Assembly (NCBI RefSeq): GCF_004339765.1
Contig: NZ_SMGO01000002.1
Span: 1,028,001 to 1,092,000, forward strand
Source: Albibacterium bauzanense
GTDB taxonomy: Bacteria > Bacteroidota > Bacteroidia > Sphingobacteriales > Sphingobacteriaceae
DNA length: 64,000 nucleotides
Direction: 5' to 3'
Part shown: one piece after another, positions 19,464 to 28,610 of the stretch
Position numbering within the stretch: position 1 is the stretch's first letter
How the letters are laid out: each line of letters starts with the position of its first letter
Translations under genes and position numbers: made by a program
Notes under the pieces: generated by a model
The model's database searches: none
The model's input: only the letters and a program-made list of their open reading frames with translations
What the model was told of the DNA's origin: nothing

Positions 19464-20204
19464 ATGGAACTAAAAGAACAGATAGACCTGAATAAGTTAC
19501 CGAAACATGTTGCCATTATTATGGATGGGAATGGCCGATGGGCGAAAGAAAGAGGAAAATTAAGAGTATTTGGACATAGTAAAGGTGTAGATTCTGTTCG
19601 TCAGGTTGTTGAAGCAGCAGTTGAGGTCGGTATTCCATATCTTACCTTGTATGCATTTTCAACAGAGAATTGGAACCGTCCGAAGCTTGAGGTTGTAGCA
19701 TTAATGGAAATTTTAGTTTCGGCAATTAATAAAGAAACTAAAACGTTAATGAAGAATGGGGTGAAATTAAATGCAATAGGAGATTTAAAACATTTACCTG
19801 AATCTTGTTATAAACAATTATCAAAAGCAATTGATCTTACATCCAAAAACACAAGTTGTACTTTAACTCTTGCATTGAGCTATAGTTCCAGGCAAGAAAT
19901 TACAGAAGCTACTAAAAAGATTGTTAAGCAAGTATGTGATGGGACGTTAAGTATTGATCAGATTGATCAGGATGTTTTTTCTAATAATTTGGAAACTGTA
20001 GATATACCAGATCCAGAATTAATGATTAGAACAAGTGGAGAACAACGAATAAGTAATTTCCTGCTATGGCAACTTGCTTATTCTGAATTATATTTTGTTG
20101 ATAAATTATGGCCTGATTTTAACAAAAATGATTTCTACGAGTCTATAATAGCGTATCAGAAGAGGGAAAGAAGGTTCGGACTTACAAGTGAGCAGGTATC
20201 CTAA
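19464..20204 (+). CDS. uppS: Isoprenyl transferase (undecaprenyl diphosphate synthase)
   Basis: UppS makes the C55 cis-polyprenyl diphosphate that carries peptidoglycan and polysaccharide precursors. The active-site motif is AIIMDGNGRWAKERG (about 17-31), followed by GHSKGVDSVRQVV and YLTLYAFSTENWNRP; the C-terminus has DPELMIRTSGEQRISNFLLWQ. Length 246 aa is typical. The uppS-bamA-ompH order is the usual envelope cluster of Bacteroidetes. Confidence 0.96.
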   Translation: MELKEQIDLNKLPKHVAIIMDGNGRWAKERGKLRVFGHSKGVDSVRQVVEAAVEVGIPYLTLYAFSTENWNRPKLEVVALMEILVSAINKETKTLMKNGVKLNAIGDLKHLPESCYKQLSKAIDLTSKNTSCTLTLALSYSSRQEITEATKKIVKQVCDGTLSIDQIDQDVFSNNLETVDIPDPELMIRTSGEQRISNFLLWQLAYSELYFVDKLWPDFNKNDFYESIIAYQKRERRFGLTSEQVS

Positions 20205-20321
20205 AAAAGATATAGCTTGAAAAATGCGATATTGTGGATTATTTCTACTTTTTTTGCAAAATAATATTTTAACAAAAATTAACAACTGTTTGCGCTACTT
20301 TAGCAGCGTTAAATTATATCA

Positions 20322-22886
20322 ATGAAGCAACTACTTTTTATATTTTGTTTGATGTTACTGGGAAGCGGTGTTTCTTTAGGTCAGATCCAGTCCGGAAATA
20401 TTAATAATACAAATTCGTTAACTCAAGATGATGGGTTCAGTTATATAAGACCGCAAGAATATATTATCGGTGGTGTTGAAGTAAGTGGGACTCAGTATTT
20501 AGATAATGATGTTTTAATTACGATATCTAAATTGAGTGTCGGCAATCGTATCGAAGTACCTGGTGAAGCAATTTCTAACGCAATAAAAAACCTTTGGCTT
20601 CAAGGTTTATTTGATGATGTGGCTATCAATGTGAAATCTGTTAAAGGAGATTCGATTTTCTTTGATATAGCGGTGGTTGAGCGGCCTCGTTTAACACGAA
20701 TTGATATAACAGGTTTAAATAAGTCTCAGATTAAAGATATCCAAGAACGTGTTAATGGAAATTCTGGTAAAATATTGAATGAAAATTTATTGAGTACAAC
20801 CAAAAATACGATTGAAAGATACCTTGCTGAAAAGGGGTACCTTTATCCTGAAATTAAAATGTCTCAGGTGAAGGACACTACTGAAGTAAATAATCAGATC
20901 CTAGTAGTGGATGTCGATCGTAATAGTAAAGTAAAAGTAAACCGAATCAATATTGATGGAAACAGTGTTTTTTCTGATAGTAAGCTTCGGAAGTTTATGA
21001 AGAAGATCAAGCAGCGTACATGGTGGAGAGTTTGGGGGTCTGGTAAGTTTAATAATAAAAAATACGATGAAGCAAAGGTTAATCTAATTACCAAGGTTCA
21101 TGAAGAAGGATACCGCGATGCTGAAATTTTATCAGATACAGTACGTAAAGTGAGTAATAAACGAGTAGATATTGATATTAAATTATATGAAGGTCCGAGA
21201 TATTATTACGGAAATATTAGTTGGTCTGGAAATGCAAAATATAGTGATACAGTTCTAAACACAGTGCTGGGAATTAAGAAGGGGGATGTTTTTAGTGAGG
21301 ATAAATTGATGGTGAAGCTTTATGGACCATCTCGTTCCGGAGCAGATGTTTCATCTCTTTATTTGAATGATGGATATCTAACATTCAGTGTTGACCCTGT
21401 TCAGACCAAAATTTACGGAGATACCATTGATATGGAGCTTCGTATGTATGAAGGACCACAGTATACGGTTAGTAAGGTGAGTGTTAAAGGAAATGATGTA
21501 ACGAATGACCGTGTAATTTTAAGAGAAATAGCTAATAAGCCAGGTCAGAAATTCTCTAAAGATCTGGTAATGCGTACAGTACAGACCATTGCACAATTAG
21601 GTAATTTTGATGAAACGAAAACCAATCCTGTTCCAATTCCAAATCAACTTGAAGGAACTGTGGATATGGAATATAATGTGGTTGAGAAGCCTTCTGATCA
21701 AATTGAACTTTCTGGAGGTTTTGGTGGAAACCGGATCATCGGTACTTTAGGATTAACATTTAATAATTTCTCTACCAGGAAATTGTTTGATAAAGGTGCC
21801 TGGAAACCATTACCAAGAGGAGACGGACAGAAATTGAGCCTTCGGGGTCAAACAAATGGTAAACAATATCAGTCATATAGCTTCTCATTCTCAGAGCCAT
21901 GGTTAGGGGGTAAAAAACCTATCTATTTTGGTATAAGTGCATTTACTTCATCATCATCTTATGGATATAATCCATGGACAGGGAAGCAAACTGTTCCTGA
22001 TGAGGAAATGCAGCGTATTAGAATGAATGGATTTACAATAAGCTTAGGTAAGCGATTAAACTGGCCGGATAATTATTTTAGACTAAATTATGCAGCGAAT
22101 GTTCAACAATATAAGCTTCAGAACTGGAGAGGATATTTATTTGAAACAGGAACTTCTTATAACTTTAACTTAACACAAGAAATAAGCCGGAACTCATTGG
22201 ATGCCTTAATTTATCCAACTTCAGGAACGAACATTAAGTTTACAATTCAGGCTACTCCACCTTATTCTTTATTTAATAATACAAATTATTTAACTGCATC
22301 TGATAAGGAACGCTATAAATTTACAGAGTATCATAAATGGAAATTTGATTCTCAGTGGTTTCAACGAATTGCTGGTAAGCTGGTATTGAAGGCACAGGCA
22401 CAATTCGGGTTCTTAGGAACTTATAGCAGTGCAACTGGCCAACCTGCATTTGAGCGGTTTAAATTAGGAGGAGATGGAATGCAAGGTTTTGATTTTATTC
22501 AAGGTTCTGAAATCATTGCCATGCGTGGTTATGCAAATGGATACATTATTCCTGAAGGATCAGATCCTGGAGTTGCGCAAAATTCGGGAAGCCCAATTTA
22601 TACTAAATATCAGTTAGAACTTCGCTATCCAATTATGGTAACTGATCAAGCTACTGCTTTTGGTCTGGTATTTGGAGAAGCAGGTAATACTTGGAATAAT
22701 TTTAAAGATTTTAATCCTTTCCAGGTTCGTCGTACTTTAGGTGTTGGTGCACGTGTATATTTACCTATTTTTGGTATGTTAGGTATAGATTACGGATATG
22801 GGTTTGATGCAATTCCTGGAGTAGCAGAGAGTCAGTGGAGACAGAATGTTACTTTTAGTATTCAACAAAATATAGGAGGATTTTAA
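20322..22886 (+). CDS. bamA: Outer membrane protein assembly factor BamA
   Basis: BamA inserts beta-barrel proteins into the outer membrane. It has a signal peptide (about 1-20, ending GVSLGQ), a run of POTRA domains (about 45-460) and a 16-strand barrel. The loop-6 region contains the RGY motif (IIAMRGYANGYI), the Bacteroidetes form of VRGF. The protein ends in Phe, as barrel proteins do. It is full length at 854 aa. It is followed by ompH/skp, its periplasmic chaperone. Confidence 0.96.
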   Translation: MKQLLFIFCLMLLGSGVSLGQIQSGNINNTNSLTQDDGFSYIRPQEYIIGGVEVSGTQYLDNDVLITISKLSVGNRIEVPGEAISNAIKNLWLQGLFDDVAINVKSVKGDSIFFDIAVVERPRLTRIDITGLNKSQIKDIQERVNGNSGKILNENLLSTTKNTIERYLAEKGYLYPEIKMSQVKDTTEVNNQILVVDVDRNSKVKVNRINIDGNSVFSDSKLRKFMKKIKQRTWWRVWGSGKFNNKKYDEAKVNLITKVHEEGYRDAEILSDTVRKVSNKRVDIDIKLYEGPRYYYGNISWSGNAKYSDTVLNTVLGIKKGDVFSEDKLMVKLYGPSRSGADVSSLYLNDGYLTFSVDPVQTKIYGDTIDMELRMYEGPQYTVSKVSVKGNDVTNDRVILREIANKPGQKFSKDLVMRTVQTIAQLGNFDETKTNPVPIPNQLEGTVDMEYNVVEKPSDQIELSGGFGGNRIIGTLGLTFNNFSTRKLFDKGAWKPLPRGDGQKLSLRGQTNGKQYQSYSFSFSEPWLGGKKPIYFGISAFTSSSSYGYNPWTGKQTVPDEEMQRIRMNGFTISLGKRLNWPDNYFRLNYAANVQQYKLQNWRGYLFETGTSYNFNLTQEISRNSLDALIYPTSGTNIKFTIQATPPYSLFNNTNYLTASDKERYKFTEYHKWKFDSQWFQRIAGKLVLKAQAQFGFLGTYSSATGQPAFERFKLGGDGMQGFDFIQGSEIIAMRGYANGYIIPEGSDPGVAQNSGSPIYTKYQLELRYPIMVTDQATAFGLVFGEAGNTWNNFKDFNPFQVRRTLGVGARVYLPIFGMLGIDYGYGFDAIPGVAESQWRQNVTFSIQQNIGGF

Positions 22887-22892
22887 ATAATC

Positions 22893-22921
22893 AAGACTTA
22901 CCTTTGTATGAAGGTAATCTT
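22893..22921 (+). terminator. Weak hairpin between bamA and ompH
   Basis: AAGACTTACCTT (22893-22904) can pair with AAGGTAATCTT (22911-22921) apart from one bulged base. No strong U run follows directly. It could reduce readthrough or protect an mRNA end; this is tentative. Confidence 0.35.
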
Positions 22922-23001
22922 AAGTATCTTTCAAATCGAAACAATTTTAACAAACGAGATATAAACTAGAATAAATAATAATAAAAAAAGAACAATTTAA
23001 A

Positions 23002-23535
23002 ATGAAAAATTTAATAAAAGCAATCGCTATAGTTGCCGTGATCTTCTTCTCTGCTGGAGTTGCTAATGCTCAACAGAAATTGGGACATATTAATTCCGGT
23101 GAGATTCTACAGGCAATGCCTGAAGTAAAAACGGCTGATGCAGCCTTTGAAGCATTTCGTCAAACAAAACTAAGTGAATTAGAAGCGATGGATAAAGAGC
23201 GTCAAGGAAAAATCACTACATTTCAAGAGAAGTATAAAACACTTACTGAAGCAAATCAAGCTGCACTTGGTCCAGAACTTGAAGCATTAAATCAAGAAAT
23301 TCAGGATATAGAGCAGAGAATTAATGATTTAGATCAGAAAGCTCAAACAGACCTTACACAAAAGAGAGAAGAACTTTACAAACCTATTTTAGATAAGGCT
23401 GGAAATGCAATCAAGGCTGTTGCTAAAGAGCAAGGTTTTGCTTACGTTTTTGATACACAAAATCAAGCAATAGTTTATTTTGATGGTGGACAGGATATCA
23501 CAGCTTTAGTTAAAACTAAATTAGGTATACAATAA
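23002..23535 (+). CDS. Periplasmic OmpH/Skp-family chaperone
   Basis: Skp-like proteins hold unfolded outer membrane proteins in the periplasm before delivery to BamA. This 177-aa protein has a signal peptide cut after ANAQ (about residue 24) and a long charged coiled coil (about 45-125: EQRINDLDQKAQTDLTQKRE region), then a short beta-rich C-terminus. Its place right after bamA supports the role. Many Bacteroidetes carry two tandem copies; only one is present here. Confidence 0.92.
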   Translation: MKNLIKAIAIVAVIFFSAGVANAQQKLGHINSGEILQAMPEVKTADAAFEAFRQTKLSELEAMDKERQGKITTFQEKYKTLTEANQAALGPELEALNQEIQDIEQRINDLDQKAQTDLTQKREELYKPILDKAGNAIKAVAKEQGFAYVFDTQNQAIVYFDGGQDITALVKTKLGIQ

Positions 23536-23547
23536 ACCAAATCTAAG

Positions 23548-23599
23548 GGACATTGTAGAAGACATAAGGGCAAAGCTTTATAAAGCCACAACAATGTCC
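23548..23599 (+). terminator. Terminator-like hairpin after ompH
   Basis: Nine-bp arms GGACATTGT (23548-23556) and ACAATGTCC (23591-23599) are followed by TTTT. A second palindrome, GCTTTATAAAGC (23575-23586), lies in the loop, so the RNA may fold into a branched structure. Confidence 0.7.
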
Positions 23600-23651
23600 T
23601 TTTAAGATACATGAATAATCTTTATTGTTTTATAAGGCAGTTGAGTAAAAC

Positions 23652-23704
23652 ATTCACTAACAAAAAAAGCGAATCAATTAGATTCGCTTTTTTTGTTAGT
23701 GAAT
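23652..23704. terminator. Strong terminator with a perfect 24-bp stem
   Basis: The arms 23652-23675 and 23681-23704 pair perfectly around a 5-nt loop (AATTA). The GC-rich core GCGAATC/GATTCGC is flanked by A7 and T7. It is symmetric, so it can stop transcription on both strands, though both neighbouring genes are on the plus strand. It insulates purF from the envelope cluster. Confidence 0.93.
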
Positions 23705-23757
23705 TAATATTATTGATGACAAATGAAATAATACTTTAAATGGCGTTAAGAATTACG

Positions 23758-23765
23758 TAATTTTG
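23758..23765 (+). promoter_or_regulatory. -7 box TAATTTTG of the purF-like gene
   Basis: TAATTTTG fits TAnnTTTG and ends 16 bp before the ATG. A TTTA at 23735-23738 lies 19 bp upstream and could serve as an imperfect -33 element. Confidence 0.5.
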
Positions 23766-23781
23766 TAATTCATTTTCAGCT

Positions 23782-25692
23782 ATGAGTGATTCAATCAAAC
23801 ACGAGTGTGGTATAGCACTTATCCGTTTATTAAAACCCCTATCATTTTATCAAGAAAAATATGGCACATCCTTATATGGATTGGATAAGCTGTATTTACT
23901 TATGGAGAAACAACATAATAGAGGGCAGGATGGTGCCGGTATTGCTACCATAAAGCTTGATATAAAACCAGGACACCGATATATTAGTAGATATCGTGCA
24001 TTAGGTAAGAATGCAATTTCGGAGATTTTTGCACATGTTCAGGAGAAGTTTGCTAATCTTCAGAAAACTAACCCAGAGAAACTTTCTGATAGTGTTTGGT
24101 TAAAGGAAAATGTTAGTTTTACCGGAGAGGTATTGATGGGGCATTTGCGCTATTCTACACAGAGTAATAATAGTCTTGAAAACTGCCATCCTTTTCTTCG
24201 TCAGAATAACTGGAAGACTAGAAATCTTGTTATATCGGGGAATTTTAACATGACCAATGTTGATGAATTATTGGAACAATTGTTTGAGTTAGGTCAACAT
24301 CCGAAAGAACAAGTTGATACAGTAACTGTATTAGAGAAGATAGGGCACTTTTTGGATACAGAAAATGATGTTCTGTTTGATCAATTTAAAAGAGAAGGTT
24401 ATACAAATGTTGAAATAAGTGAGTTGATTGCTAAAAATCTGGATGTGGCTAAAATTCTTCGACGTTCAGCAAAGACCTGGGACGGTGGGTATGCAATAAA
24501 TGGAATTTTTGGTCATGGAGATGCTTTCGTTATGCGTGACCCTGCAGGTATTCGCCCAGCATTTTATTATCAAGATGACGAAATTGTTGTTGTTACATCT
24601 GAACGACCAGCAATTCAAACAGCATTTAATGTTTCAATTGACGATGTTAAGGAAATAGATCCTGGACACGCCTTGATTATTAAGAAAAATGGAACAGTAT
24701 CTGTCGAACAATTTATTACTCCTACAGTAAAGAAAGCTTGTTCTTTTGAACGAATATATTTTTCTCGTGGAAGCGATGCATCAATTTATCAGGAAAGAAA
24801 AATGCTTGGACAGTTACTATGTAAACCTGTTTTGAAGAAAGTAGATTATGATATAGAAAATACTGTTTTTGCCTTTATCCCGAACACTGCAGAGATTGCT
24901 TTTCAAGGTTTGCATGACGGAATTAATAGTTATGTGAGAGAACTGCAAGGGAATAGTCTTCTACACCGGGCAGATAAGATCTCTGATGAGGAGATGAGTA
25001 AGACTCTTAACATTGTTCCTCGTTTTGAGAAGCTAATTATCAAGGACGCTAAGCTGCGTACATTTATTACACAAGACGCAGATAGGCAAGATATGGTTGC
25101 CCATGTTTACGATACTACGTATGGTGTTGTTAAACCAAAGGTTGATACCATTGTTGCAGTTGATGATTCCATTGTAAGGGGAACTACTTTAAAGCAGAGT
25201 GTTCTTAAAATTTTGGACCGTCTTGAGCCTAAAAAGATTATTATAGTTTCTTCTGCTCCTCAAATCAGATATCCTGATTGTTATGGGATTGATATGTCAC
25301 GTATGGGAGAGTTTGTAGCATTTGAAGCAGCAATTTCATTATTGCGCCAGAGAAATATGCATTCTATTATAGACGATGTATATCATAAATGTTTGCTTTC
25401 TCAGGAAATGGATAAAGAGAAGGTTATAAACTATGTGAAGGAAATTTATGAACCTTTTACCTATGATGAAATATCTAAGGAAATTGCTAGAATAATTACA
25501 CCTTCAGATATTAATGCTGACGTAGATGTAATATATCAAACGCTTGAAGATTTACATATAGCCTGTCCGGATCATCTAGGTGATTGGTATTTCTCTGGCG
25601 ACTATCCAACACCTGGAGGGAATAAAGTGGTTAATAAAGCATATATGAATTGGATGGAAGGTAAAAATGCAAGAGCATATTTTTCTGCTTAA
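23782..25692 (+). CDS. purF: Amidophosphoribosyltransferase (long PurF type)
   Basis: PurF starts de novo purine synthesis by transferring glutamine-derived ammonia to PRPP. The N-terminal glutaminase has Cys9 in HECGIAL, preceded by an 8-residue leader that could be a propeptide, plus the RGQDGAGIAT and GHLRYSTQ motifs. The C-terminal half has the PRPP loop VDDSIVRGTT (about 463-472). At 636 aa it is much longer than the usual 470-510 aa, with inserts in the glutaminase part and an extended C-terminus. Bacteroidetes commonly carry this long form, sometimes with a second PurF, so a division of labour is possible. Confidence 0.85.
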   Translation: MSDSIKHECGIALIRLLKPLSFYQEKYGTSLYGLDKLYLLMEKQHNRGQDGAGIATIKLDIKPGHRYISRYRALGKNAISEIFAHVQEKFANLQKTNPEKLSDSVWLKENVSFTGEVLMGHLRYSTQSNNSLENCHPFLRQNNWKTRNLVISGNFNMTNVDELLEQLFELGQHPKEQVDTVTVLEKIGHFLDTENDVLFDQFKREGYTNVEISELIAKNLDVAKILRRSAKTWDGGYAINGIFGHGDAFVMRDPAGIRPAFYYQDDEIVVVTSERPAIQTAFNVSIDDVKEIDPGHALIIKKNGTVSVEQFITPTVKKACSFERIYFSRGSDASIYQERKMLGQLLCKPVLKKVDYDIENTVFAFIPNTAEIAFQGLHDGINSYVRELQGNSLLHRADKISDEEMSKTLNIVPRFEKLIIKDAKLRTFITQDADRQDMVAHVYDTTYGVVKPKVDTIVAVDDSIVRGTTLKQSVLKILDRLEPKKIIIVSSAPQIRYPDCYGIDMSRMGEFVAFEAAISLLRQRNMHSIIDDVYHKCLLSQEMDKEKVINYVKEIYEPFTYDEISKEIARIITPSDINADVDVIYQTLEDLHIACPDHLGDWYFSGDYPTPGGNKVVNKAYMNWMEGKNARAYFSA

Positions 25693-25704
25693 AGTTAACC
25701 GATT

Positions 25705-26160
25705 TTGAATTTGAGAAAGCCAAGTTTTGATGACATCTTTATGAACCTTGCAGAGGAACTTGCACTAAAATCTCATTGTGTAAGAGCCCAAGTAGGTGCA
25801 GTTCTGTCCAAGGATACCAGGATCATTTCGATTGGTTATAATGGTCCACCTGCAGGAACTCATAATTGCGATGAAGAGTGGCCAGGTGTTGGATGTGATA
25901 GAGATAGTAAAGGAAGTTGTTCGCTTGCATTGCATGCAGAGCAGAATGCGATTTTATATGCCGTAAAGAATGGTGCAGACTTGCAGCAGGCCACTTTGTA
26001 TACAACACTTTCTCCGTGTTTACCTTGTGCACGGTTAATTTTCTCAGCAGGAATTGTACAGGTTTTCTATAGAAACTCTTATGCAGAATATAAGGGTTTG
26101 GCGGAAGATGAAGGTATTGATTTTTTAAATCGCTTTGGAGTAGAGACAATACGTTTTTAA
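25705..26160 (+). CDS. Deoxycytidylate (dCMP) deaminase family protein
   Basis: This zinc-dependent deaminase converts dCMP to dUMP, the precursor of dTMP. The zinc site is formed by His and Glu in LHAEQNAI and by two cysteines in SPCLPC. An insert with further Cys residues (GTHNCDEEWPGVGCD) is typical of dCMP deaminases. The start is TTG at 25705 or the next TTG at 25711; the first ATG would cut off the conserved KPSFDDIF segment. It follows purF by 12 bp and is probably co-transcribed: two nucleotide-pathway genes together. Confidence 0.9.
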   Translation: MNLRKPSFDDIFMNLAEELALKSHCVRAQVGAVLSKDTRIISIGYNGPPAGTHNCDEEWPGVGCDRDSKGSCSLALHAEQNAILYAVKNGADLQQATLYTTLSPCLPCARLIFSAGIVQVFYRNSYAEYKGLAEDEGIDFLNRFGVETIRF

Positions 26161-26191
26161 ATAGGTATTATTGGTGAAAAGGTAATAATCT

Positions 26192-28030
26192 ATGGGATAT
26201 AAAAGTTTAGCGCATTGTGTAGAGGATTTAGAAAGGAATGGACATTTAATCCGAGTAAAGGAAGAGGTTGATCCTTACCTCGAAATGGCGGCCATCCATA
26301 TGCGTGTTTATGATCAGCAGGGCCCTGCATTGCTTTTTGAAAATGTTAAGGGTAGCCAGTTTCCCGCAGTTTCTAATTTGTTTGGCACTTTAGAGCGGTC
26401 GCATTTTATGTTTCGCGACACATTAGAGAATGTAAAGAGATTAGTAAGTCTTCGCTCAGATCCTTTTAATGCTATTAAGAAACCTATTCAGTCGTTTAGG
26501 GCTGCCTGTGCCGGGGTTGCTGCTATTCCTATTAAATCTCGATCAAGTACTCCTATAGACTACGCTAAGATTCAAATTAGCAGTTTACCTCAAATAGTAA
26601 ATTGGCCTATGGATGGAGGAGCTTTTGTTACCATGCCTCAAGTATATACAGAGGATATTGATAATCCAGGCCCAATGAAAGCCAATCTAGGGATGTATAG
26701 AATTCAACTTAATGGAAATGATTATATACAAGATCAAGAGATTGGGCTACATTATCAATTACATCGAGGTATTGGTATTCATCAAACTAAAGCCAATGAA
26801 TTAGGGAAGCCATTAAAAGTGAGTATTTTTGTAGGAGGTCCACCTTCTCATGCATTGGCTGCAGTAATGCCTTTGCCGGAAGGTTTGTCTGAACTTACTT
26901 TTGCTGGAGTTCTAGGAAATCGACATTTCCGTTATTTTTATGATAAAGAAGGTTTTTGTATTTCAGCAGATGCAGATTTTGTAATAACAGGGACCGTTTA
27001 TCCAAATGAGAATAAGCCTGAGGGGCCATTTGGAGACCATCTAGGCTATTATAGTTTGGTTCATCCTTTTCCATTAATGCGTGTTCATAACGTTTATCAT
27101 CGTAAAGATCCTATTTGGTCTTTTACGGTTGTAGGCCGACCACCACAAGAAGATACAAGTTTCGGTGCCTTAATACATGATATTACAGGCTCGGCAATGT
27201 CAAACGAAATTAACGGTTTACATGCTGTAAATGCTGTAGATGCAGCAGGAGTTCATCCTTTATTATTGGCTATTGGAAGCGAGCGTTATACTCCTTATCT
27301 GAAATTAAAACGCCCTCAAGAGATTTTGACGATAGCAAACCAAATATTAGGTACGAACCAATTAAGCCTGGCTAAGTATCTTTTTATTTCAGCGTATGAA
27401 GATCAACCAGATCTTGACATTTATGATGTTCCAAAATTCTTTCAACATATACTAGAACGTTTGGATCCAAGCCGTGATTTACATTTTCATACTCAAACAT
27501 CCATTGATACTCTTGATTATTCAGGAGAAGACATTAATTCAGGATCGAAAGTGGTTTTTGCTGCAGCTGGAGATAAACTACGAGAACTTATTACCGATAA
27601 ACCTTTAGACTTTCCAGAGTTAAGAGGGTTCATAAATTCTAAGTTCGTAATGCCGGGAATTATTGCAGTTGAAACGATAGCATTTAAAGATTATGAGACA
27701 GATGGTAGGATAATTAATGAATATGCAGCTGTATTAGAGAATTATAATTTAACCGGTATTGGTTTAATTGTATTGTGCGATGATGCTTTCTTTGCCTCTG
27801 AAAGCTTGAATAATTTTTTATGGGTAACGTTTACTCGCAGTAACCCTTCACATGATATATATGGAGTAGGAAGCTTTATATCTCATAAACACTGGGGGTG
27901 TAAGGGGCCAATTATTATTGATGCTCGCAAAAAGCCTCACCACGCTCCTGAATTAGTGAAGGATGAAGCAGTAGAGAATAGAATCAACCGTTTGGGAATT
28001 AAAGGAAAATCTTTGTACGGTATAATCTAA
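26192..28030 (+). CDS. UbiD-family decarboxylase (MqnL-like?)
   Basis: This is a prenylated-FMN-dependent aromatic or acrylic acid decarboxylase. Family features include the N-terminal DLERNGHLIRVKEEVDP, GGAFVTMPQVYTEDIDNPG, and GPFGDHLGYYS with the expected catalytic Glu/Asp region near residues 278-288. The large size (612 aa) suits the menaquinone (futalosine route) decarboxylase branch as well as UbiD. No UbiX flavin prenyltransferase is seen in this window; one is expected elsewhere. Substrate assignment is inference. Confidence 0.85.
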   Translation: MGYKSLAHCVEDLERNGHLIRVKEEVDPYLEMAAIHMRVYDQQGPALLFENVKGSQFPAVSNLFGTLERSHFMFRDTLENVKRLVSLRSDPFNAIKKPIQSFRAACAGVAAIPIKSRSSTPIDYAKIQISSLPQIVNWPMDGGAFVTMPQVYTEDIDNPGPMKANLGMYRIQLNGNDYIQDQEIGLHYQLHRGIGIHQTKANELGKPLKVSIFVGGPPSHALAAVMPLPEGLSELTFAGVLGNRHFRYFYDKEGFCISADADFVITGTVYPNENKPEGPFGDHLGYYSLVHPFPLMRVHNVYHRKDPIWSFTVVGRPPQEDTSFGALIHDITGSAMSNEINGLHAVNAVDAAGVHPLLLAIGSERYTPYLKLKRPQEILTIANQILGTNQLSLAKYLFISAYEDQPDLDIYDVPKFFQHILERLDPSRDLHFHTQTSIDTLDYSGEDINSGSKVVFAAAGDKLRELITDKPLDFPELRGFINSKFVMPGIIAVETIAFKDYETDGRIINEYAAVLENYNLTGIGLIVLCDDAFFASESLNNFLWVTFTRSNPSHDIYGVGSFISHKHWGCKGPIIIDARKKPHHAPELVKDEAVENRINRLGIKGKSLYGII

Positions 28031-28107
28031 AAAAATATTTCTTATTATTATTTGGACTCATTATAGATAATGCATATCTTCGCATGTCTTAAGAGTGGAA
28101 GTACAAT

Positions 28108-28473
28108 ATGTGTAGAAATTTTAATTGTTTAGATGAGTTATATAGAACAGAATTCGGAGCTGTTTATCAATGTAATTTAAAAAACTGTTATTGGTTGGAG
28201 TTTGCGGGTGAGTGGTATTCCTTGAATGTTTCTGATTTTTTATTTTTTAAGAAGGAAGTTGATTCTATCGATATTGTATCTATGCTGGTAGATTCCTCTA
28301 GACATTCAGATGTAGTTGTTTTACAGTCGTATAGAGCAAGACGCTGTTTTGTATTAAACGCAGTTGAAATATTACAACTCAAAGACCTGCTAAGCGCTGC
28401 TCGCTTTATGATTGAATTAAACAGTGTAATTCAAGAGTGCTTAAGCTATTCTCCATCCACTTCAGTAAAATAG
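28108..28473 (+). CDS. Conserved hypothetical protein, Cys-containing (possibly DUF6686)
   Basis: This 121-residue soluble protein has Cys2, Cys7, Cys22 and Cys27 near the N-terminus (CRNFNC and CNLKNC, each CX4C), then a mixed alpha/beta body with YRARRCFVLN. I believe similar proteins occur in other Bacteroidetes (perhaps DUF6686), but I cannot confirm the family. The four cysteines could bind zinc or iron. It lies 137 bp upstream of ferritin on the same strand, which suggests, but does not show, a link to iron. Confidence 0.6.
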   Translation: MCRNFNCLDELYRTEFGAVYQCNLKNCYWLEFAGEWYSLNVSDFLFFKKEVDSIDIVSMLVDSSRHSDVVVLQSYRARRCFVLNAVEILQLKDLLSAARFMIELNSVIQECLSYSPSTSVK

Positions 28474-28561
28474 GTTAAGGCAATTTTCTTGTATCCTCTC
28501 TTCTATTAATTTAGATTGAATTTGTATTGTAGATTCTCAAACAATGTAATCCTATAATTGT

Positions 28562-28569
28562 TATTTTTG
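28562..28569 (+). promoter_or_regulatory. -7 box TATTTTTG of the ferritin gene
   Basis: TATTTTTG fits TAnnTTTG, 41 bp before the ferritin ATG. Transcription would start near 28573, directly in front of the palindrome at 28575-28592. No clear -33 TTTG is seen at standard spacing. Confidence 0.45.
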
Positions 28570-28574
28570 AAGTG

Positions 28575-28592
28575 TATCACGGAATTGTGATA
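28575..28592. promoter_or_regulatory. Palindrome, possible operator of the ferritin gene
   Basis: TATCAC-GGAATT-GTGATA is a perfect inverted repeat with 6-bp arms. It sits at about +2 to +20 relative to the transcription start predicted from the -7 box, a classic place for a repressor site. It is not a standard Fur box. The binding protein is unknown. Confidence 0.5.
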
Positions 28593-28610
28593 AGATAAAT
28601 ATATAGGATC

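Noticed and set aside
28575-28592. Fur box upstream of ferritin
   Set aside because: The palindrome TATCAC-N6-GTGATA does not match the Fur consensus built from GATAAT hexamers; kept only as an unassigned operator.
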